Part shown: in pieces, positions 1 through 10,946 of the stretch
Layout of the letters: each line of letters opens with the position of its first letter
Numbering within the stretch: the first letter of the stretch is position 1
Assembly: GCF_000741705.1 (NCBI RefSeq)
Contig: NZ_JGZI01000009.1
Location: forward strand, 62,001 to 126,000
Source of the DNA: Bifidobacterium psychraerophilum
GTDB taxonomy: Bacteria > Actinomycetota > Actinomycetes > Actinomycetales > Bifidobacteriaceae
DNA length: 64,000 bases
Direction: 5' to 3'
Made by a program: the position numbers and the translations under genes
Notes under the pieces: generated by a model
What the model was told of the DNA's origin: nothing
The model's input: the letters and a program-made list of their open reading frames with translations, nothing else
The model's database searches: none

Positions 1-888
1 ACCGCGGCGGATGGCGAAGCCGTGGAATCGACGCGAAAGATGTCACCTGAGCAGCTGGCTGACATCAAAAGACGCATAGCTCTCGATAAAGCGGGTCTAT
101 CCGCCGCCAATCTCGGCATGACAGGCAAGGTTGCGGGCAAGCCAACGGGCAATGCGGCGAATACCACGCAGCATGACGCTGCAGGAAGCAGGGCGCGGAA
201 CGCTTCCAGCAACGCGAAAGCCCCGGTGGCCCGATCCGGGGACACCACGATCGGCGGTCAGGACGATGGTGGTCAGGATGACGATGCCGCTCATCATCGA
301 GGGGGGCACGTCGCCCGGCCCGCAGACGATGTGGATCCCTGGGCCACCCCCCAGCGGATGCCCGATGAGGCTGCGCCGGGCACCGATCAGGAGCGGATTC
401 CCGAACATCATGTCAAGAAAAGCGTTTCGGTGCCCGACCTTTCGGATGATTCCGACCCTTGGCTGAATCCTTCGACCTCGGCGAAGGCTGTTTCCACGGG
501 CCAGACGGCAAGCGATGATCCGCGCCAAAGCCAGGACGACGGCGGGCGCGACGATGGACTACAGACCGAACAACACTTTGTCGGGAACCCCGCGGCAGGG
601 GCGTTCCACGCCGACAAGCCGCGCCCGGAAATCGCAGAAGAGGACAAAGCCCCGGCGGGCGTGCACGGCGGAACGGCGAATGGGGAGACGGCAGGGCCGG
701 CAAACCCTCCGGTTTCGGCCGAGGATGACGTCTACACCATGCATGACAAGGCACTGAACAGCGGTACCGCTCTCGACCTCGATGCCCTCAAACAGATGTT
801 TGACGTGAAACAGGTGGAGACCTTTGATTCGGATGACCCACTGAACCCCATCAATGTGGAGCACAGTAAGCAGCAAGGACACGAGTAA
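1..888 (+). CDS. dnaX: C-terminal part of DNA polymerase III gamma/tau subunit (5' end outside the window)
   Basis: The frame is open to the first base of the window, so this is the 3' end of a longer gene. The visible ~295 residues are low-complexity, rich in Asp, Ala, Gly and Pro, with two similar DPW-containing segments (DDVDPWATP and DDSDPWLNP) and a short ordered-looking end. No AAA+ motor is present in the visible part. The dnaX assignment rests on context: it abuts recR with a 1-nt stop/start overlap (TAATG), the classic dnaX-recR arrangement, and actinobacterial tau subunits end in such long variable tails. The tail would contact the polymerase alpha subunit and DnaB. It could instead be another disordered protein; sequence upstream of the window would settle it. 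Confidence 0.6.
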   Translation, partial: TAADGEAVESTRKMSPEQLADIKRRIALDKAGLSAANLGMTGKVAGKPTGNAANTTQHDAAGSRARNASSNAKAPVARSGDTTIGGQDDGGQDDDAAHHRGGHVARPADDVDPWATPQRMPDEAAPGTDQERIPEHHVKKSVSVPDLSDDSDPWLNPSTSAKAVSTGQTASDDPRQSQDDGGRDDGLQTEQHFVGNPAAGAFHADKPRPEIAEEDKAPAGVHGGTANGETAGPANPPVSAEDDVYTMHDKALNSGTALDLDALKQMFDVKQVETFDSDDPLNPINVEHSKQQGHE

Positions 889-1490
889 TGGCATTGGCAT
901 ATGACGGTGCGATCCAGGATCTTATCGACGGTTTCGCCAAATTGCCCGGAATCGGGCCGAAGGGCGCGCAGCGTATCGCCTTCTACATGCTGGGTACGGA
1001 TATGCAGGAGGCCCAGGATCTGGCGGATGCGATCGTCACCGTGAAGATGAAGGTCAGATTCTGCGAGATATGCGGGAATGTGTGTGAAAGCAGCCCCTGT
1101 CCGATCTGCGAGGATCCAAGACGCGACCGAAGCGTCATCTGCGTCGTTGAAGAACCCAAGGACGTGATGAGCATCGAGAGAACACGTGAGTTCAAGGGTC
1201 TGTATCACGTGCTCGGAGGAGCCATCAACCCGATGGCGAATATCGCTCCCGCCGATCTGAGGATCGCCCAGTTGCTCAACCGTCTGAAGTCCGAGGAGGT
1301 CAAAGAGGTTATCCTCGCTCTGGATCCGAACATCGAAGGTGAGGCGACAACCACATATCTCAGCAGACTCCTCGGGCCACTTGAGTTGAAAGTCACCCGC
1401 CTGGCGAGCGGTTTGCCTGTCGGCAGTGATCTGGAATACGCGGATGAGATCACACTCGGACGTGCGCTCTCCGGACGGCGAAGCGTCTGA
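888..1490 (+). CDS. recR: Recombination protein RecR
   Basis: This 200-aa protein acts with RecF and RecO in loading RecA at single-strand gaps. All family landmarks are visible: an N-terminal helix-hairpin-helix ([14 protein letters not shown], about residues 19-32), a C4 zinc finger with cysteines 59, 62, 71 and 74, then a Toprim domain ([10 protein letters not shown] from about residue 83, [10 protein letters not shown] near 147-156). Length matches the family. The ATG overlaps the stop codon of the upstream gene by one base, indicating translational coupling with dnaX. A downstream gap of about 150 bases precedes the promoter of the aspartokinase genes, so recR is probably the last gene of its operon. 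Confidence 0.97.
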   Translation: MALAYDGAIQDLIDGFAKLPGIGPKGAQRIAFYMLGTDMQEAQDLADAIVTVKMKVRFCEICGNVCESSPCPICEDPRRDRSVICVVEEPKDVMSIERTREFKGLYHVLGGAINPMANIAPADLRIAQLLNRLKSEEVKEVILALDPNIEGEATTTYLSRLLGPLELKVTRLASGLPVGSDLEYADEITLGRALSGRRSV

Positions 1491-1640
1491 ACGGCGTCCC
1501 CCGGGATCGCGGTCACATGCACCACGGTATCGCCCATAACGCGTGGGGACCCTGCCCGCCGCAAGGCGCACAGGCGTGTGACCGTGGCATTCGACTGCTC
1601 ATATGCTGGGAGACGGCGGCTCTGAAGGTATGGGGACGCC

Positions 1641-1646
1641 TATAAT
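1641..1646 (+). promoter_or_regulatory. Candidate -10 box for the aspartokinase-asd operon
   Basis: A perfect TATAAT lies 61 bases upstream of the GTG start of the aspartokinase gene, in the recR-lysC intergenic space. I see no good -35 at 16-18 bases, so it is a moderate-quality call. It predicts a 5' leader of about 55 nt. Confidence 0.5.
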
Positions 1647-1706
1647 CGTCCCAATTGCGTAGAATGTCGCCAAGCGGTGCAACACCAGCTGCGAGATTGG
1701 ATAGAA

Positions 1707-2471
1707 GTGGCTCTTATCGTTCAGAAATTCGGCGGGTCCTCCGTCGCGGATTCGGATTCCATCAAGCGTGTCGCGAAGCGCATCATTGCGACCAAAAAAG
1801 CCGGTAATGATGTCGCCGTCGTGGTTTCGGCCATGGGTGACACCACCGACGACCTGATCGAGCAGGCGTTGGATATGGATTCCAACCCTCCCGCCCGTGA
1901 GATGGATATGTTGATGACCGCAGGTGAGCGCATCTCCATGAGCCTGTTGGCCATGGCCATTCATGCGCAGGGGGAGAAGGCGCATTCCTTCACCGGCTCA
2001 CAGGCGGGTTTCATGACCGACGCACGCTATGGCGCCGCGCATATCCGTGCCGTGCATCCGCATCGCGTCGCGGAAGCGCTGAGCAATGGGGAGGTCGGTA
2101 TCGTCGCAGGCTTCCAGGGGGTCAATCCCGATGGCGATGCGACGACTCTGGGCCGTGGCGGTTCGGATACGTCGGCGGTTGCCCTCGCGGTGGCGTTGCA
2201 CGCCGACGTGTGTGAGATCTACACCGACGTGGATGGTGTGTTCACCGCCGATCCGCGCATCGTCCCGACCGCTCGCAGGATCCCGATGATCTCCTACGAG
2301 GAGATGATGGAAATGGCGGCCTCCGGATCCAAGATCCTGGCCCTGCGATGCGTGGAATACGCCCAACGCTTCCATATGCCCATCCACGTTCGCAGTTCCT
2401 TCTCCCATCGTTCGGGAACGGTGATCATCCCGCAGGGAGTGAACCCGGATACCGTGCCGAACTATGAGTGA
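1707..2471 (+). CDS. lysC: Aspartokinase, stand-alone catalytic (alpha) subunit
   Basis: Phosphorylates aspartate in the first step toward lysine, threonine, methionine and diaminopimelate. The 254-aa product contains only the amino-acid-kinase fold: KFGGSS at residues 6-11, the GRGGSDTSA loop about residue 150, and [14 protein letters not shown]. It stops just after [14 protein letters not shown], which in full-length actinobacterial enzymes leads into the ACT domains; those are on the next gene. I chose GTG at 1707 because the protein then begins with the family-typical [10 protein letters not shown]; an in-frame GTG at 1677 would add ten residues. No strong ribosome-binding site is visible for either. 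It probably forms an alpha2beta2 complex with the downstream product. Confidence 0.93.
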   Translation: MALIVQKFGGSSVADSDSIKRVAKRIIATKKAGNDVAVVVSAMGDTTDDLIEQALDMDSNPPAREMDMLMTAGERISMSLLAMAIHAQGEKAHSFTGSQAGFMTDARYGAAHIRAVHPHRVAEALSNGEVGIVAGFQGVNPDGDATTLGRGGSDTSAVALAVALHADVCEIYTDVDGVFTADPRIVPTARRIPMISYEEMMEMAASGSKILALRCVEYAQRFHMPIHVRSSFSHRSGTVIIPQGVNPDTVPNYE

Positions 2472-2567
2472 GAGCCCACGTCCGCGCTTCACACACGAAG
2501 ACGCGTAGGCCAGGGCTGTACCGAAGACCACAACAGAACAACACAGCAACATATATGAGGCGGATTC

Positions 2568-4212
<1,645 letters not shown>

Positions 4213-4238
4213 GCACATCCTTGTCATCGGCCGACGGC

Positions 4239-4281
4239 ATGCAGGATGCGGATCCAGGCTTGAGGGGTCCGCATCCTGCAT
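4239..4281 (+). terminator. Hairpin terminator after asd
   Basis: Perfect 14-bp inverted repeat (ATGCAGGATGCGGA and its complement) with a 15-base loop, just after asd. There is no T-tract, which is usual for actinobacterial terminators. Confidence 0.7.
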
Positions 4282-4330
4282 CCAGGGAAGAGATATAGCG
4301 GATGGCTCGGCCATAACATCGTGATGGTGA

Positions 4331-4336
4331 GATACT
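4331..4336 (+). promoter_or_regulatory. Candidate -10 box, leaderless start of the DUF5701 gene
   Basis: GATACT ends six bases before the ATG at 4343 and no Shine-Dalgarno sequence lies between. Transcription would start at or next to the start codon. Confidence 0.4.
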
Positions 4337-4342
4337 GGGGAT

Positions 4343-4963
4343 ATGTCGAAAGCATCGCAGGAAGCGCAACGTCAACTGGATCGAATCGTCGCGCTCGGTT
4401 ACCCGGATGTGGCCGATATCAGCGCCGCAGCCTTCCGCGCCTTGGCCAAACCCCTGATTCGGGCCCTGGAACACAATGATCTTGGCGAGGGCATCCTGCT
4501 GGTGCCCACCAGGGAGCTGGTCTCGCCGGAATCGCTGATTTCACGAACCAGCATTAATCGCATGGCCGGTTTCACGACGATGCCTCCCCGCGATATCGTC
4601 AGTTTCATGCCTCAGGATGGTTTCGAACCACCGGAAGGTCCCTTCTATCTGGTGATCGAGCCGCACACGGGAACGGCGTATGTGAATCGCGAGCCGGATG
4701 TGGCCCGGAAACTCATAGATTCCGATGAACGTCTGCCCTTGACGTTGGAGGAAGGTCTGGCGATCGCCACGCAGCATCCTGAATGGCTGCGGGAGAAGAA
4801 CGGTTTCAATCTTCTGGGGTCGCGAAGCACGGATGGACGTGTGCCAAGCATCTGGATGAGCCAGAACGCCCCAAGACTCGGCTCCGTCTGGCCGAACTCC
4901 AAACATACATGGCTGGGCAACGCCTACTGTCTGGCCCGTCGTGGCATCAGCCTGTTCCACTGA
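4343..4963 (+). CDS. DUF5701-like conserved actinobacterial protein
   Basis: The 206-aa product looks like the actinobacterial DUF5701 family, whose function is unknown. It is soluble, without signal peptide or membrane segment. Visible features are a helical N-terminus (AQRQLDRIVALGY), LVPTRELVSPESLISRTSI, an FYLVIEPHTGTAYVNREPD stretch, and a C-terminal Trp/Gly-rich region (RVPSIWMSQNAPRLGSVWP, AYCLARRGISLF). It is monocistronic: the asd terminator lies upstream and leuA has its own leader and ribosome-binding site. The start codon has no ribosome-binding site but sits six bases after a GATACT box, so the mRNA may be leaderless. The family assignment is from memory of motifs, not a search. 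Confidence 0.75.
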   Translation: MSKASQEAQRQLDRIVALGYPDVADISAAAFRALAKPLIRALEHNDLGEGILLVPTRELVSPESLISRTSINRMAGFTTMPPRDIVSFMPQDGFEPPEGPFYLVIEPHTGTAYVNREPDVARKLIDSDERLPLTLEEGLAIATQHPEWLREKNGFNLLGSRSTDGRVPSIWMSQNAPRLGSVWPNSKHTWLGNAYCLARRGISLFH

Positions 4964-5159
4964 CGGATCGGGTAGGCCGGCGGCCGTCTCCACGCTTTCG
5001 GAGTCTTATCGGGCTGACCGGTGCGAGATCCTCGGCATGGGGATGGGATATGAACGTTTGGGGCATGCGGAGCCCGCCTAGATTGTAGGATGGTCAATTG
5101 TGACGCGGCAGAGCGCCGTGTTTGTGGTGTGTATTCATCTCAGAAGCAAAGGAGGAAGT

Positions 5160-7067
5160 ATGGATCGGGATCAATCATCCGTGTTTGATTTAGCCGCAGT
5201 AGCTGCGGGCTCCAACGGAGGGAATAATGACCGACTGCTGCCCCCAGCGCGATTCGTGGGCGCACCTCAACGGCCGAGCACTATGCCTTACACCAAATAC
5301 GTCGCCTACGGCAAGCAGGTGCCCTTCGACTACCCGGATCGCACATGGCCCGGGAAAACCTTGAAAAGAGCCCCTCGTTGGTGTTCGGTCGATCTGCGTG
5401 ATGGCAACCAGGCCCTGGTGGATCCGATGGATCCGGAGCGCAAGCTCCGCTTCTGGAACCTGTTGATGAGCATAGGCTTCAAAGAGGTCGAAGTGGGCTT
5501 CCCCTCGGCATCCTCAACGGATTATGACTTCATCCGTCTGCTGATCGAACGTGAACTCATCCCGGATGATGTGACGATAGTGGTGCTGACCCAGGCGCGT
5601 GAGCATCTGATCCGCAAGACCTATGAGGCCTTGCGTGGCGCCAAGCGTGCGGTCGTGCATTTCTACAATTCGGTTTCGGTGCTGCAGCGCGAGGTAGTCT
5701 TCCGCAAGGACAAGGAGTCCATCAAGAAGCTTGCGACGGATGCCGCCGAGCTCTGCAAATCCTTGGAGCATGATGCGGCAGGCACCGATCTCTACTATGA
5801 GTATTCGCCCGAATCCTTTTCCGGTGCCGAGCCGGAGTATTCGCTCGATGTGTGCAATGCGGTCATCGATGTGATCAAGCCGACCCCGGAGCATCCGATG
5901 ATCATCAATCTGCCTAATACGGTGGAGATGACCACGCCGAATGTCTTCGCCGACCAGGTGGAATACATGTCGAACAATCTCAGCAACCGTGATTCGGTCG
6001 TGTTGTCCCTCCACCCTCACAATGACGAGGGCATGGCGGTTGCCGCAACGGAATTAGGCATGCTCGCGGGTGCCGATCGTGTTGAGGGATGTCTGCTCGG
6101 TAACGGCGAGCGCACCGGCAACGTGGATGTGTGCACGATCGCGTTGAACCTTCTGGTCCAGGGTGTCGACCCACAGCTTGACTTCTCGGATATGCCCGAG
6201 CTGCGTCGTACCGTCGAGTATTGCAATCAGATCAAGATCTCCGAACGCCATCCCTATGTCGGCAGCTTCGTGTTCACCGCCTTCTCCGGTTCGCATCAGG
6301 ACGCCATCAAGAAGGGTCTTGAGGCGAGGCAGCAGGCCGCGTTGCGAGACAACGCCGATATCGAGAACTACCTCTGGCTCGTTCCTTACCTGCCGATCGA
6401 TCCGAAGGATGTCGGGGGCAGCTACGAGGCCATCATCCGTGTCAATTCGCAATCCGGCAAGGGTGGTATGGCGTATCTGCTGAAGACCAACCACAACATC
6501 GATCTTCCCAAGCGCCTGCAGGTCGAATTCGATCGCATCGTCCAGCATTTCGCGGACGAGACGAAGCGTGAGGTGCGCGACGAGGATATCTGGAGACTCT
6601 TCAAGGATGAGTACCTTCCCATTGAGAAATCAGGAAGCACTGCCGCCGCTGGTGCGGTCGCGGATCGAGAGGACTCGAGTCTGAGTCAGTGGGGCCGTCT
6701 GAAACTGCTCAAGGTGAGTGTGAGTTCGGGTGAGGATGGTTCGGATACCGAACTCAAGGCGAGCGTTCTGGATCGTGGACTGACCGGCGTCGATGAGGCG
6801 GTGGAACGTCAGATCGAAGGCAAAGGCAACGGACCTCTCGATGCCTTCCTCAACGCGCTGAGCGCCCTTGACCTGACCATCTCCGTCCAGGATTACGTCG
6901 AGCACGCCATGACCGCGGGTTCGGACGCGCTCGCGGCCTCCTATGTGGAGTGCAAGGTGGGCGAACCCGCCGAAGAGCGTGTGATCTGGGGTGTCGGCAT
7001 CGATTCCTCGGTTATCACCAGCACGCTGAAGGCCATCATCTCGGCGGTCAACCGCTTCGAGCGCTGA
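5160..7067 (+). CDS. leuA: 2-isopropylmalate synthase
   Basis: Condenses acetyl-CoA with 2-ketoisovalerate, the committed step of leucine synthesis. At 635 aa it is the long actinobacterial form. The HMGL-like TIM barrel starts at RAPRWCSVDLRDGNQALVDP and includes the metal-binding SLHPHNDEG; the C-terminal allosteric LeuA domain (WGRLKLLKVSVSSG, LTISVQDYVEHAM) follows a linker. The ATG at 5160 has a strong AAAGGAGG site six bases upstream; a start at 5100 would lack one. leuBCD are not nearby. It is convergent with the penicillin-binding-protein gene across a long hairpin. I found no leucine-rich leader peptide or T-box upstream. Confidence 0.96.
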   Translation: MDRDQSSVFDLAAVAAGSNGGNNDRLLPPARFVGAPQRPSTMPYTKYVAYGKQVPFDYPDRTWPGKTLKRAPRWCSVDLRDGNQALVDPMDPERKLRFWNLLMSIGFKEVEVGFPSASSTDYDFIRLLIERELIPDDVTIVVLTQAREHLIRKTYEALRGAKRAVVHFYNSVSVLQREVVFRKDKESIKKLATDAAELCKSLEHDAAGTDLYYEYSPESFSGAEPEYSLDVCNAVIDVIKPTPEHPMIINLPNTVEMTTPNVFADQVEYMSNNLSNRDSVVLSLHPHNDEGMAVAATELGMLAGADRVEGCLLGNGERTGNVDVCTIALNLLVQGVDPQLDFSDMPELRRTVEYCNQIKISERHPYVGSFVFTAFSGSHQDAIKKGLEARQQAALRDNADIENYLWLVPYLPIDPKDVGGSYEAIIRVNSQSGKGGMAYLLKTNHNIDLPKRLQVEFDRIVQHFADETKREVRDEDIWRLFKDEYLPIEKSGSTAAAGAVADREDSSLSQWGRLKLLKVSVSSGEDGSDTELKASVLDRGLTGVDEAVERQIEGKGNGPLDAFLNALSALDLTISVQDYVEHAMTAGSDALAASYVECKVGEPAEERVIWGVGIDSSVITSTLKAIISAVNRFER

Positions 7068-7086
7068 GGGTCAGCAGCCGAATACC

Positions 7087-7152
7087 AGAACAGTGTGCAT
7101 ATCCGCACGGGACACAGCGTATGTGTTCACTTGCGGATATGCACACTGTTCT
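7087..7152. terminator. Long bidirectional hairpin between leuA and the PBP gene
   Basis: A perfect 21-bp inverted repeat (AGAACAGTGTGCATATCCGCA and its complement) surrounds a 24-base loop that itself holds a small ACACA/TGTGT stem. It lies between two convergent genes and so can end transcription from either side. Confidence 0.85.
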
Positions 7153-7187
7153 TTGTGCGCTCCCACTCGGATTCCCGGAGAAGAATT

Positions 7188-9437
7188 CTAGCTGCCGGAA
7201 GTACTGGGAGATGGTGACGCACTTTCGGTCGACGTGTTTGTCGGAGCCTCAGTGCTCTGTTCCTGGGTGGGAGCGGCTGACGAACTCGAGGCGGATGCCG
7301 AAGGCGAGGCGGATTCGCTGGCGCTCGGTGAACTGCTGCTGCCACTCGAATCGGATTGCCGCCGGCTCTGCGAGCCGTCCGACTGCGATGAGGAGTAACC
7401 GCTGCCATAGCCCCATGTCCCGTCAGGTCCGCCGACCTTGCCGTTGTCGGTGGCGGTGGGGAACTGCTCATCCGCTACACCGGACAACGCCTGGCTCATG
7501 TATTCCGAGAAGAGATAGGCGGGGTACCCGGAGCCGTGCGAGTATCCGAGGAAGGTGGGCACTTTCTGCGCGCTTCCGTCATCGCCGGGGTACCAGATGC
7601 CGAATGTGGTGAGGACCGAAGGCGTGAAGCCCACGAAGCTCGCAGCGGTGTCGTCGTTCGCGGTTCCTGATTTTCCGGCCATCGTATTGCTGATGGAGTT
7701 CGCGACCTTGCCGGTTCCGTATTTGATGGTGCCGGTCAGCGCCTTTTGCAGCAGGGCGACGTCGTTGGAGTCGAAGACCTGCTCGGCCTTGGTCGTGGCC
7801 TTGTAGAGCTCCTTGCCCTTAGGGCTGTCGACGGTGTTGACGATATGCAGCGTGGTTTTATTACCGTCATTCGCGATGGTCGCATATCCTCTGGTGAGGT
7901 CGAGGGCACTCAGGGCGTCCACTCCCAATGCGTTGAATGTGGTCGTGTCGTCGATTTTCCCGGTGATGCCCGCGCTATGGGCGATCTCCGCGGTCTTCTT
8001 CGCCGTCACATGCTGGTTCAGATCCATGAACACGGTGTTGACCGAATGGGCTATAGCGGAATAGAGGTTCACCGTCCCGTAGCTGATGAGCCCGGAGTTC
8101 GCCACGGATTTCCCGACGCTTGTAAAGGTGCGTGGGGAGTTGCCGTTGAAGGTGGTGTTCAGACTCACATCGTCCTGGATCGCGCCGAGCAGGGTGAAGG
8201 ACTTCATCGTGGAGCCGACCTGGAAGGTGGCCTGGGATACGTTGTTGAGTTGGTGCTTGAGATAGTCGTCCCCGGCATAGAGCGAGATGATCGAGCCGTC
8301 CTTCGGGTTGACGCTGATGCCGCCCACCTGCACACCCGAGGGAAGGCCTTTGTCGCCCGCCGAAGGGCTGGCCACCTGGTACATCAGGTCCTGTTTGGAC
8401 TTGTCGATCGTCGTCACAATCGAATATCCGCCCGTTTCCAGCTCCTCCTCGGTGAAGGCCTTGTTGCTGACCAGCTCACTGCGCACCATGTTGAGCAGAT
8501 AACCTTTCGGACCCGAATACACATTCTCCTGGGTATAGGCGATTGTGGTCGGCATCTTGGCGGCGGAACGGTCTTTGGCGCTGATGTACTGATCCTCCTG
8601 CATGATGTTGAGCACGCGTTTGAAGCGGATTTCGGCCTCTTTCGCGTTGATGGCAGGGTCCCAGGTGCTGGGTGCGGGGATGATGCCCGCGAGCATGGCC
8701 GCTTCCGGCATCGTCAGGTCCTTGGCGCTCTTGCCGAAGTAGTTCTCCGCGGCGGCCTGGATGCCATATGCCCCACGTCCGAGATATATGGTGTTCATGT
8801 AATTGCACAGAATGGTGTCTTTATCCTGCGTCTGGGTGATCTTCAGAGCGAGGAGGGCCTCCCTCAGCTTGCCGGTGTAACTCGTGGTCTCCCCGAGATA
8901 ATATCGTTCGGCATACTGCTGGGTGATTGTGGAGCCGCCTTGTCTGGTGCCCTGCGTCACGTTGTTGAACAACGCTCTGCCGATGCCTTTGAGATCAAGT
9001 CCGTTGTCCTGATAGAAGCTGCGGTTCTCCGATGCGACGATCGCGTTGCCCACGTATTTGGGCAGGGTGGAGCAGTCGATGATCTCCCGGTTCTGTTCGG
9101 CGTATGAGCCGATCGGTGTTTTCCCATCGGAGTAATACACCGTGGTCTTCTGCGCGAGTGCGGTCGTTCCAGGTTCGGGAATCTCCGTGGTCGCATACAG
9201 GTATGCGAAGGCCGCGACGAATCCGATGATCAGGAAGCCCACCACGCCGAGTGTCCATTTGAGCAGCAGATGCTTCTTCTTGCCTTTGCCGTGTTTGGAC
9301 GGGCGATGCTTGCCTGTCTGGTGAGTGGGTTTCCTCGATCGGGTGGAGCGCGAGCCGGATGTCCGTGACCTGCTGCCTGTGCCCTTTGAATCGGGATGTC
9401 CCGCGGTCGAACTGACGCTTCGGGTCTGAGATGCCAT
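7188..9437 (-). CDS. Bifunctional class A penicillin-binding protein (glycosyltransferase/transpeptidase)
   Basis: Polymerises and cross-links peptidoglycan at the outer face of the membrane. The order is a cytoplasmic Ser/Lys/Arg-rich tail (~55 aa), one membrane helix (GVVGFLIIGFVAAFAYLYA), a GT51 domain (ENRSFYQDNGLDLKG, RQGGSTITQQYAERYYL), and a transpeptidase domain with STMK as SxxK, SVN as SxN and KSGTA as KTG box. The extracytoplasmic end is a ~70-residue Ser/Pro/Ala-rich tail. I use ATG 9437, preceded by GGTGGG; a GTG at 9446 would add three residues. All catalytic motifs are present. It is divergent from inositol-phosphate synthase and convergent with leuA. Confidence 0.95.
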   Translation of the reverse strand: MASQTRSVSSTAGHPDSKGTGSRSRTSGSRSTRSRKPTHQTGKHRPSKHGKGKKKHLLLKWTLGVVGFLIIGFVAAFAYLYATTEIPEPGTTALAQKTTVYYSDGKTPIGSYAEQNREIIDCSTLPKYVGNAIVASENRSFYQDNGLDLKGIGRALFNNVTQGTRQGGSTITQQYAERYYLGETTSYTGKLREALLALKITQTQDKDTILCNYMNTIYLGRGAYGIQAAAENYFGKSAKDLTMPEAAMLAGIIPAPSTWDPAINAKEAEIRFKRVLNIMQEDQYISAKDRSAAKMPTTIAYTQENVYSGPKGYLLNMVRSELVSNKAFTEEELETGGYSIVTTIDKSKQDLMYQVASPSAGDKGLPSGVQVGGISVNPKDGSIISLYAGDDYLKHQLNNVSQATFQVGSTMKSFTLLGAIQDDVSLNTTFNGNSPRTFTSVGKSVANSGLISYGTVNLYSAIAHSVNTVFMDLNQHVTAKKTAEIAHSAGITGKIDDTTTFNALGVDALSALDLTRGYATIANDGNKTTLHIVNTVDSPKGKELYKATTKAEQVFDSNDVALLQKALTGTIKYGTGKVANSISNTMAGKSGTANDDTAASFVGFTPSVLTTFGIWYPGDDGSAQKVPTFLGYSHGSGYPAYLFSEYMSQALSGVADEQFPTATDNGKVGGPDGTWGYGSGYSSSQSDGSQSRRQSDSSGSSSSPSASESASPSASASSSSAAPTQEQSTEAPTNTSTESASPSPSTSGS

Positions 9438-9660
9438 GCCCACCACGCTAACCCGTGCTCATGAAAAGCTGTCACCCGGCATCGAAATATCCATGATTCT
9501 CGTACGTTTTGTTCGTTCCTCGCGAAGAGGGAATGCTTTTCGAACACCGTGGGAAAATGTCTGAACTATGGCGAATGACGCTCCTTAACTGCCTTTATCA
9601 GGGTTCGCTATGTATGATTGAGGGTTGGAGTACTACATTCTTCATGTAAGAGGAGTTTTT

Positions 9661-10803
9661 ATGAGCATCCGCGTTGCTATCGCCGGCGTAGGCAATTGTG
9701 CCTCGTCTTTGGTGCAGGGAGTCGAATATTACAAGGACGCCGAGGACGGTGCGAAGATCCCGGGCATCATGCACGCCAACTTCGGTGGATACCGGGTCCG
9801 GGACATTGAGTTCGTCACCGCCTTTGATGTTGATGCACTCAAGGTCGGCAAGGATCTGAGCGAGGCCATCGCCGCATCGCAGAACAACACCTATAAGTTC
9901 GCCGACGTCCCGAATCTCGGCGTCGAGGTTCTGCGGGGGCCGACCAACGACGGTCTGGGGGAGTACTACCGCCAGATGATCACTGAGTCCGATGCGGAGC
10001 CGGTTGACGTCGTCAAGGAGCTGAAGGACAAGAAGGTCGACATCCTCGTCAGCTATCTGCCCGTCGGATCCGAGGCTGCGGACAAGGCCTATGCCACGGC
10101 CGCAATGGAGGCCGGCTGCGGTTTCGTCAACTGCCTGCCTGTGTTCATCGCCTCTGACCCCGAGTGGGCGCAGAAGTTCCGTGATGCCGGTGTGCCCATC
10201 GTCGGCGACGACATCAAATCCCAGGTCGGCGCCACCATCACCCACCGCGTGATGGCCCGCCTCTTCGAGGATCGCGGCGTTCGTCTCGACCGCACCTACC
10301 AGCTGAATGTCGGCGGCAACATGGACTTCATGAACATGCTGCAGCGTTCGCGCCTTGAGTCCAAGAAGATCTCCAAGACGCGCGCGGTCACCTCCGTGGT
10401 CCCTCACGATATGGAAGAGCGCAACGTGCATATCGGACCTTCCGATTACGTGGCATGGCTTGATGACCGCAAGTTCGCCTTCGTGCGTCTGGAAGGCACC
10501 ACCTTCGGTGATGTCCCTCTGAATCTGGAATACAAGCTTGAGGTATGGGATTCGCCGAACTCCGCCGGTATCGTGATCGATGCCGTTCGCGCGGCGAAGA
10601 TCGCCCTGGATCGTCACCTTTCAGGACCGATCCTGGCTCCCAGCTCCTACTTCATGAAGTCCCCGGCAGTGCAGCATGAGGATAACGAGGCACGCTGTCT
10701 GGTGGAGGAATTCATCGAAGGCCGCGTGGAATCGACCGAAGCGCAGCTCAACGCCGATGTCGCCGCGGCCAAGGCCGCAGGCAAGGATGTGTGGCGCGCC
10801 TGA
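9661..10803 (+). CDS. ino1: Inositol-1-phosphate (inositol-3-phosphate) synthase
   Basis: Converts glucose-6-phosphate to inositol phosphate with bound NAD, the source of inositol for phosphatidylinositol lipids in actinobacteria. The 380-aa protein begins with a Rossmann fingerprint ([16 protein letters not shown]) and has [28 protein letters not shown] and [13 protein letters not shown], all typical of the family. The ATG at 9661 is preceded by AAGAGGAG. A 16-bp perfect stem follows the stop. The gene is a single transcription unit, divergent from the penicillin-binding protein. Confidence 0.95.
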   Translation: MSIRVAIAGVGNCASSLVQGVEYYKDAEDGAKIPGIMHANFGGYRVRDIEFVTAFDVDALKVGKDLSEAIAASQNNTYKFADVPNLGVEVLRGPTNDGLGEYYRQMITESDAEPVDVVKELKDKKVDILVSYLPVGSEAADKAYATAAMEAGCGFVNCLPVFIASDPEWAQKFRDAGVPIVGDDIKSQVGATITHRVMARLFEDRGVRLDRTYQLNVGGNMDFMNMLQRSRLESKKISKTRAVTSVVPHDMEERNVHIGPSDYVAWLDDRKFAFVRLEGTTFGDVPLNLEYKLEVWDSPNSAGIVIDAVRAAKIALDRHLSGPILAPSSYFMKSPAVQHEDNEARCLVEEFIEGRVESTEAQLNADVAAAKAAGKDVWRA

Positions 10804-10818
10804 GGCAACTGTTGTGAT

Positions 10819-10859
10819 TCGGCCCTTGAACCCGACGAAACAGCGGGTTCAAGGGCCGA
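10819..10859 (+). terminator. Terminator after inositol-phosphate synthase
   Basis: Perfect 16-bp inverted repeat (TCGGCCCTTGAACCCG and complement) with a 9-base loop, followed by a short T-containing stretch. It lies between convergent genes and may serve both. Confidence 0.8.
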
Positions 10860-10946
10860 TTGCTTTCGCCGACACCCATGGGCCGTGTCGGCATCCCCAA
10901 CCGGGACGGCGCAGGCGCCTGCGCCAGTGACCGTCCGGCGAGAGGA

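Noticed and set aside
4964-5159. T-box or leucine leader peptide upstream of leuA
   Set aside because: No T-box sequence, no leucine-rich short frame and no attenuator-like pair of alternative hairpins could be found.
7746-9107. 453-codon open frame antisense to the penicillin-binding protein
   Set aside because: The opposite strand has all GT51 and transpeptidase motifs in frame; no ribosome-binding site or domain on this strand.
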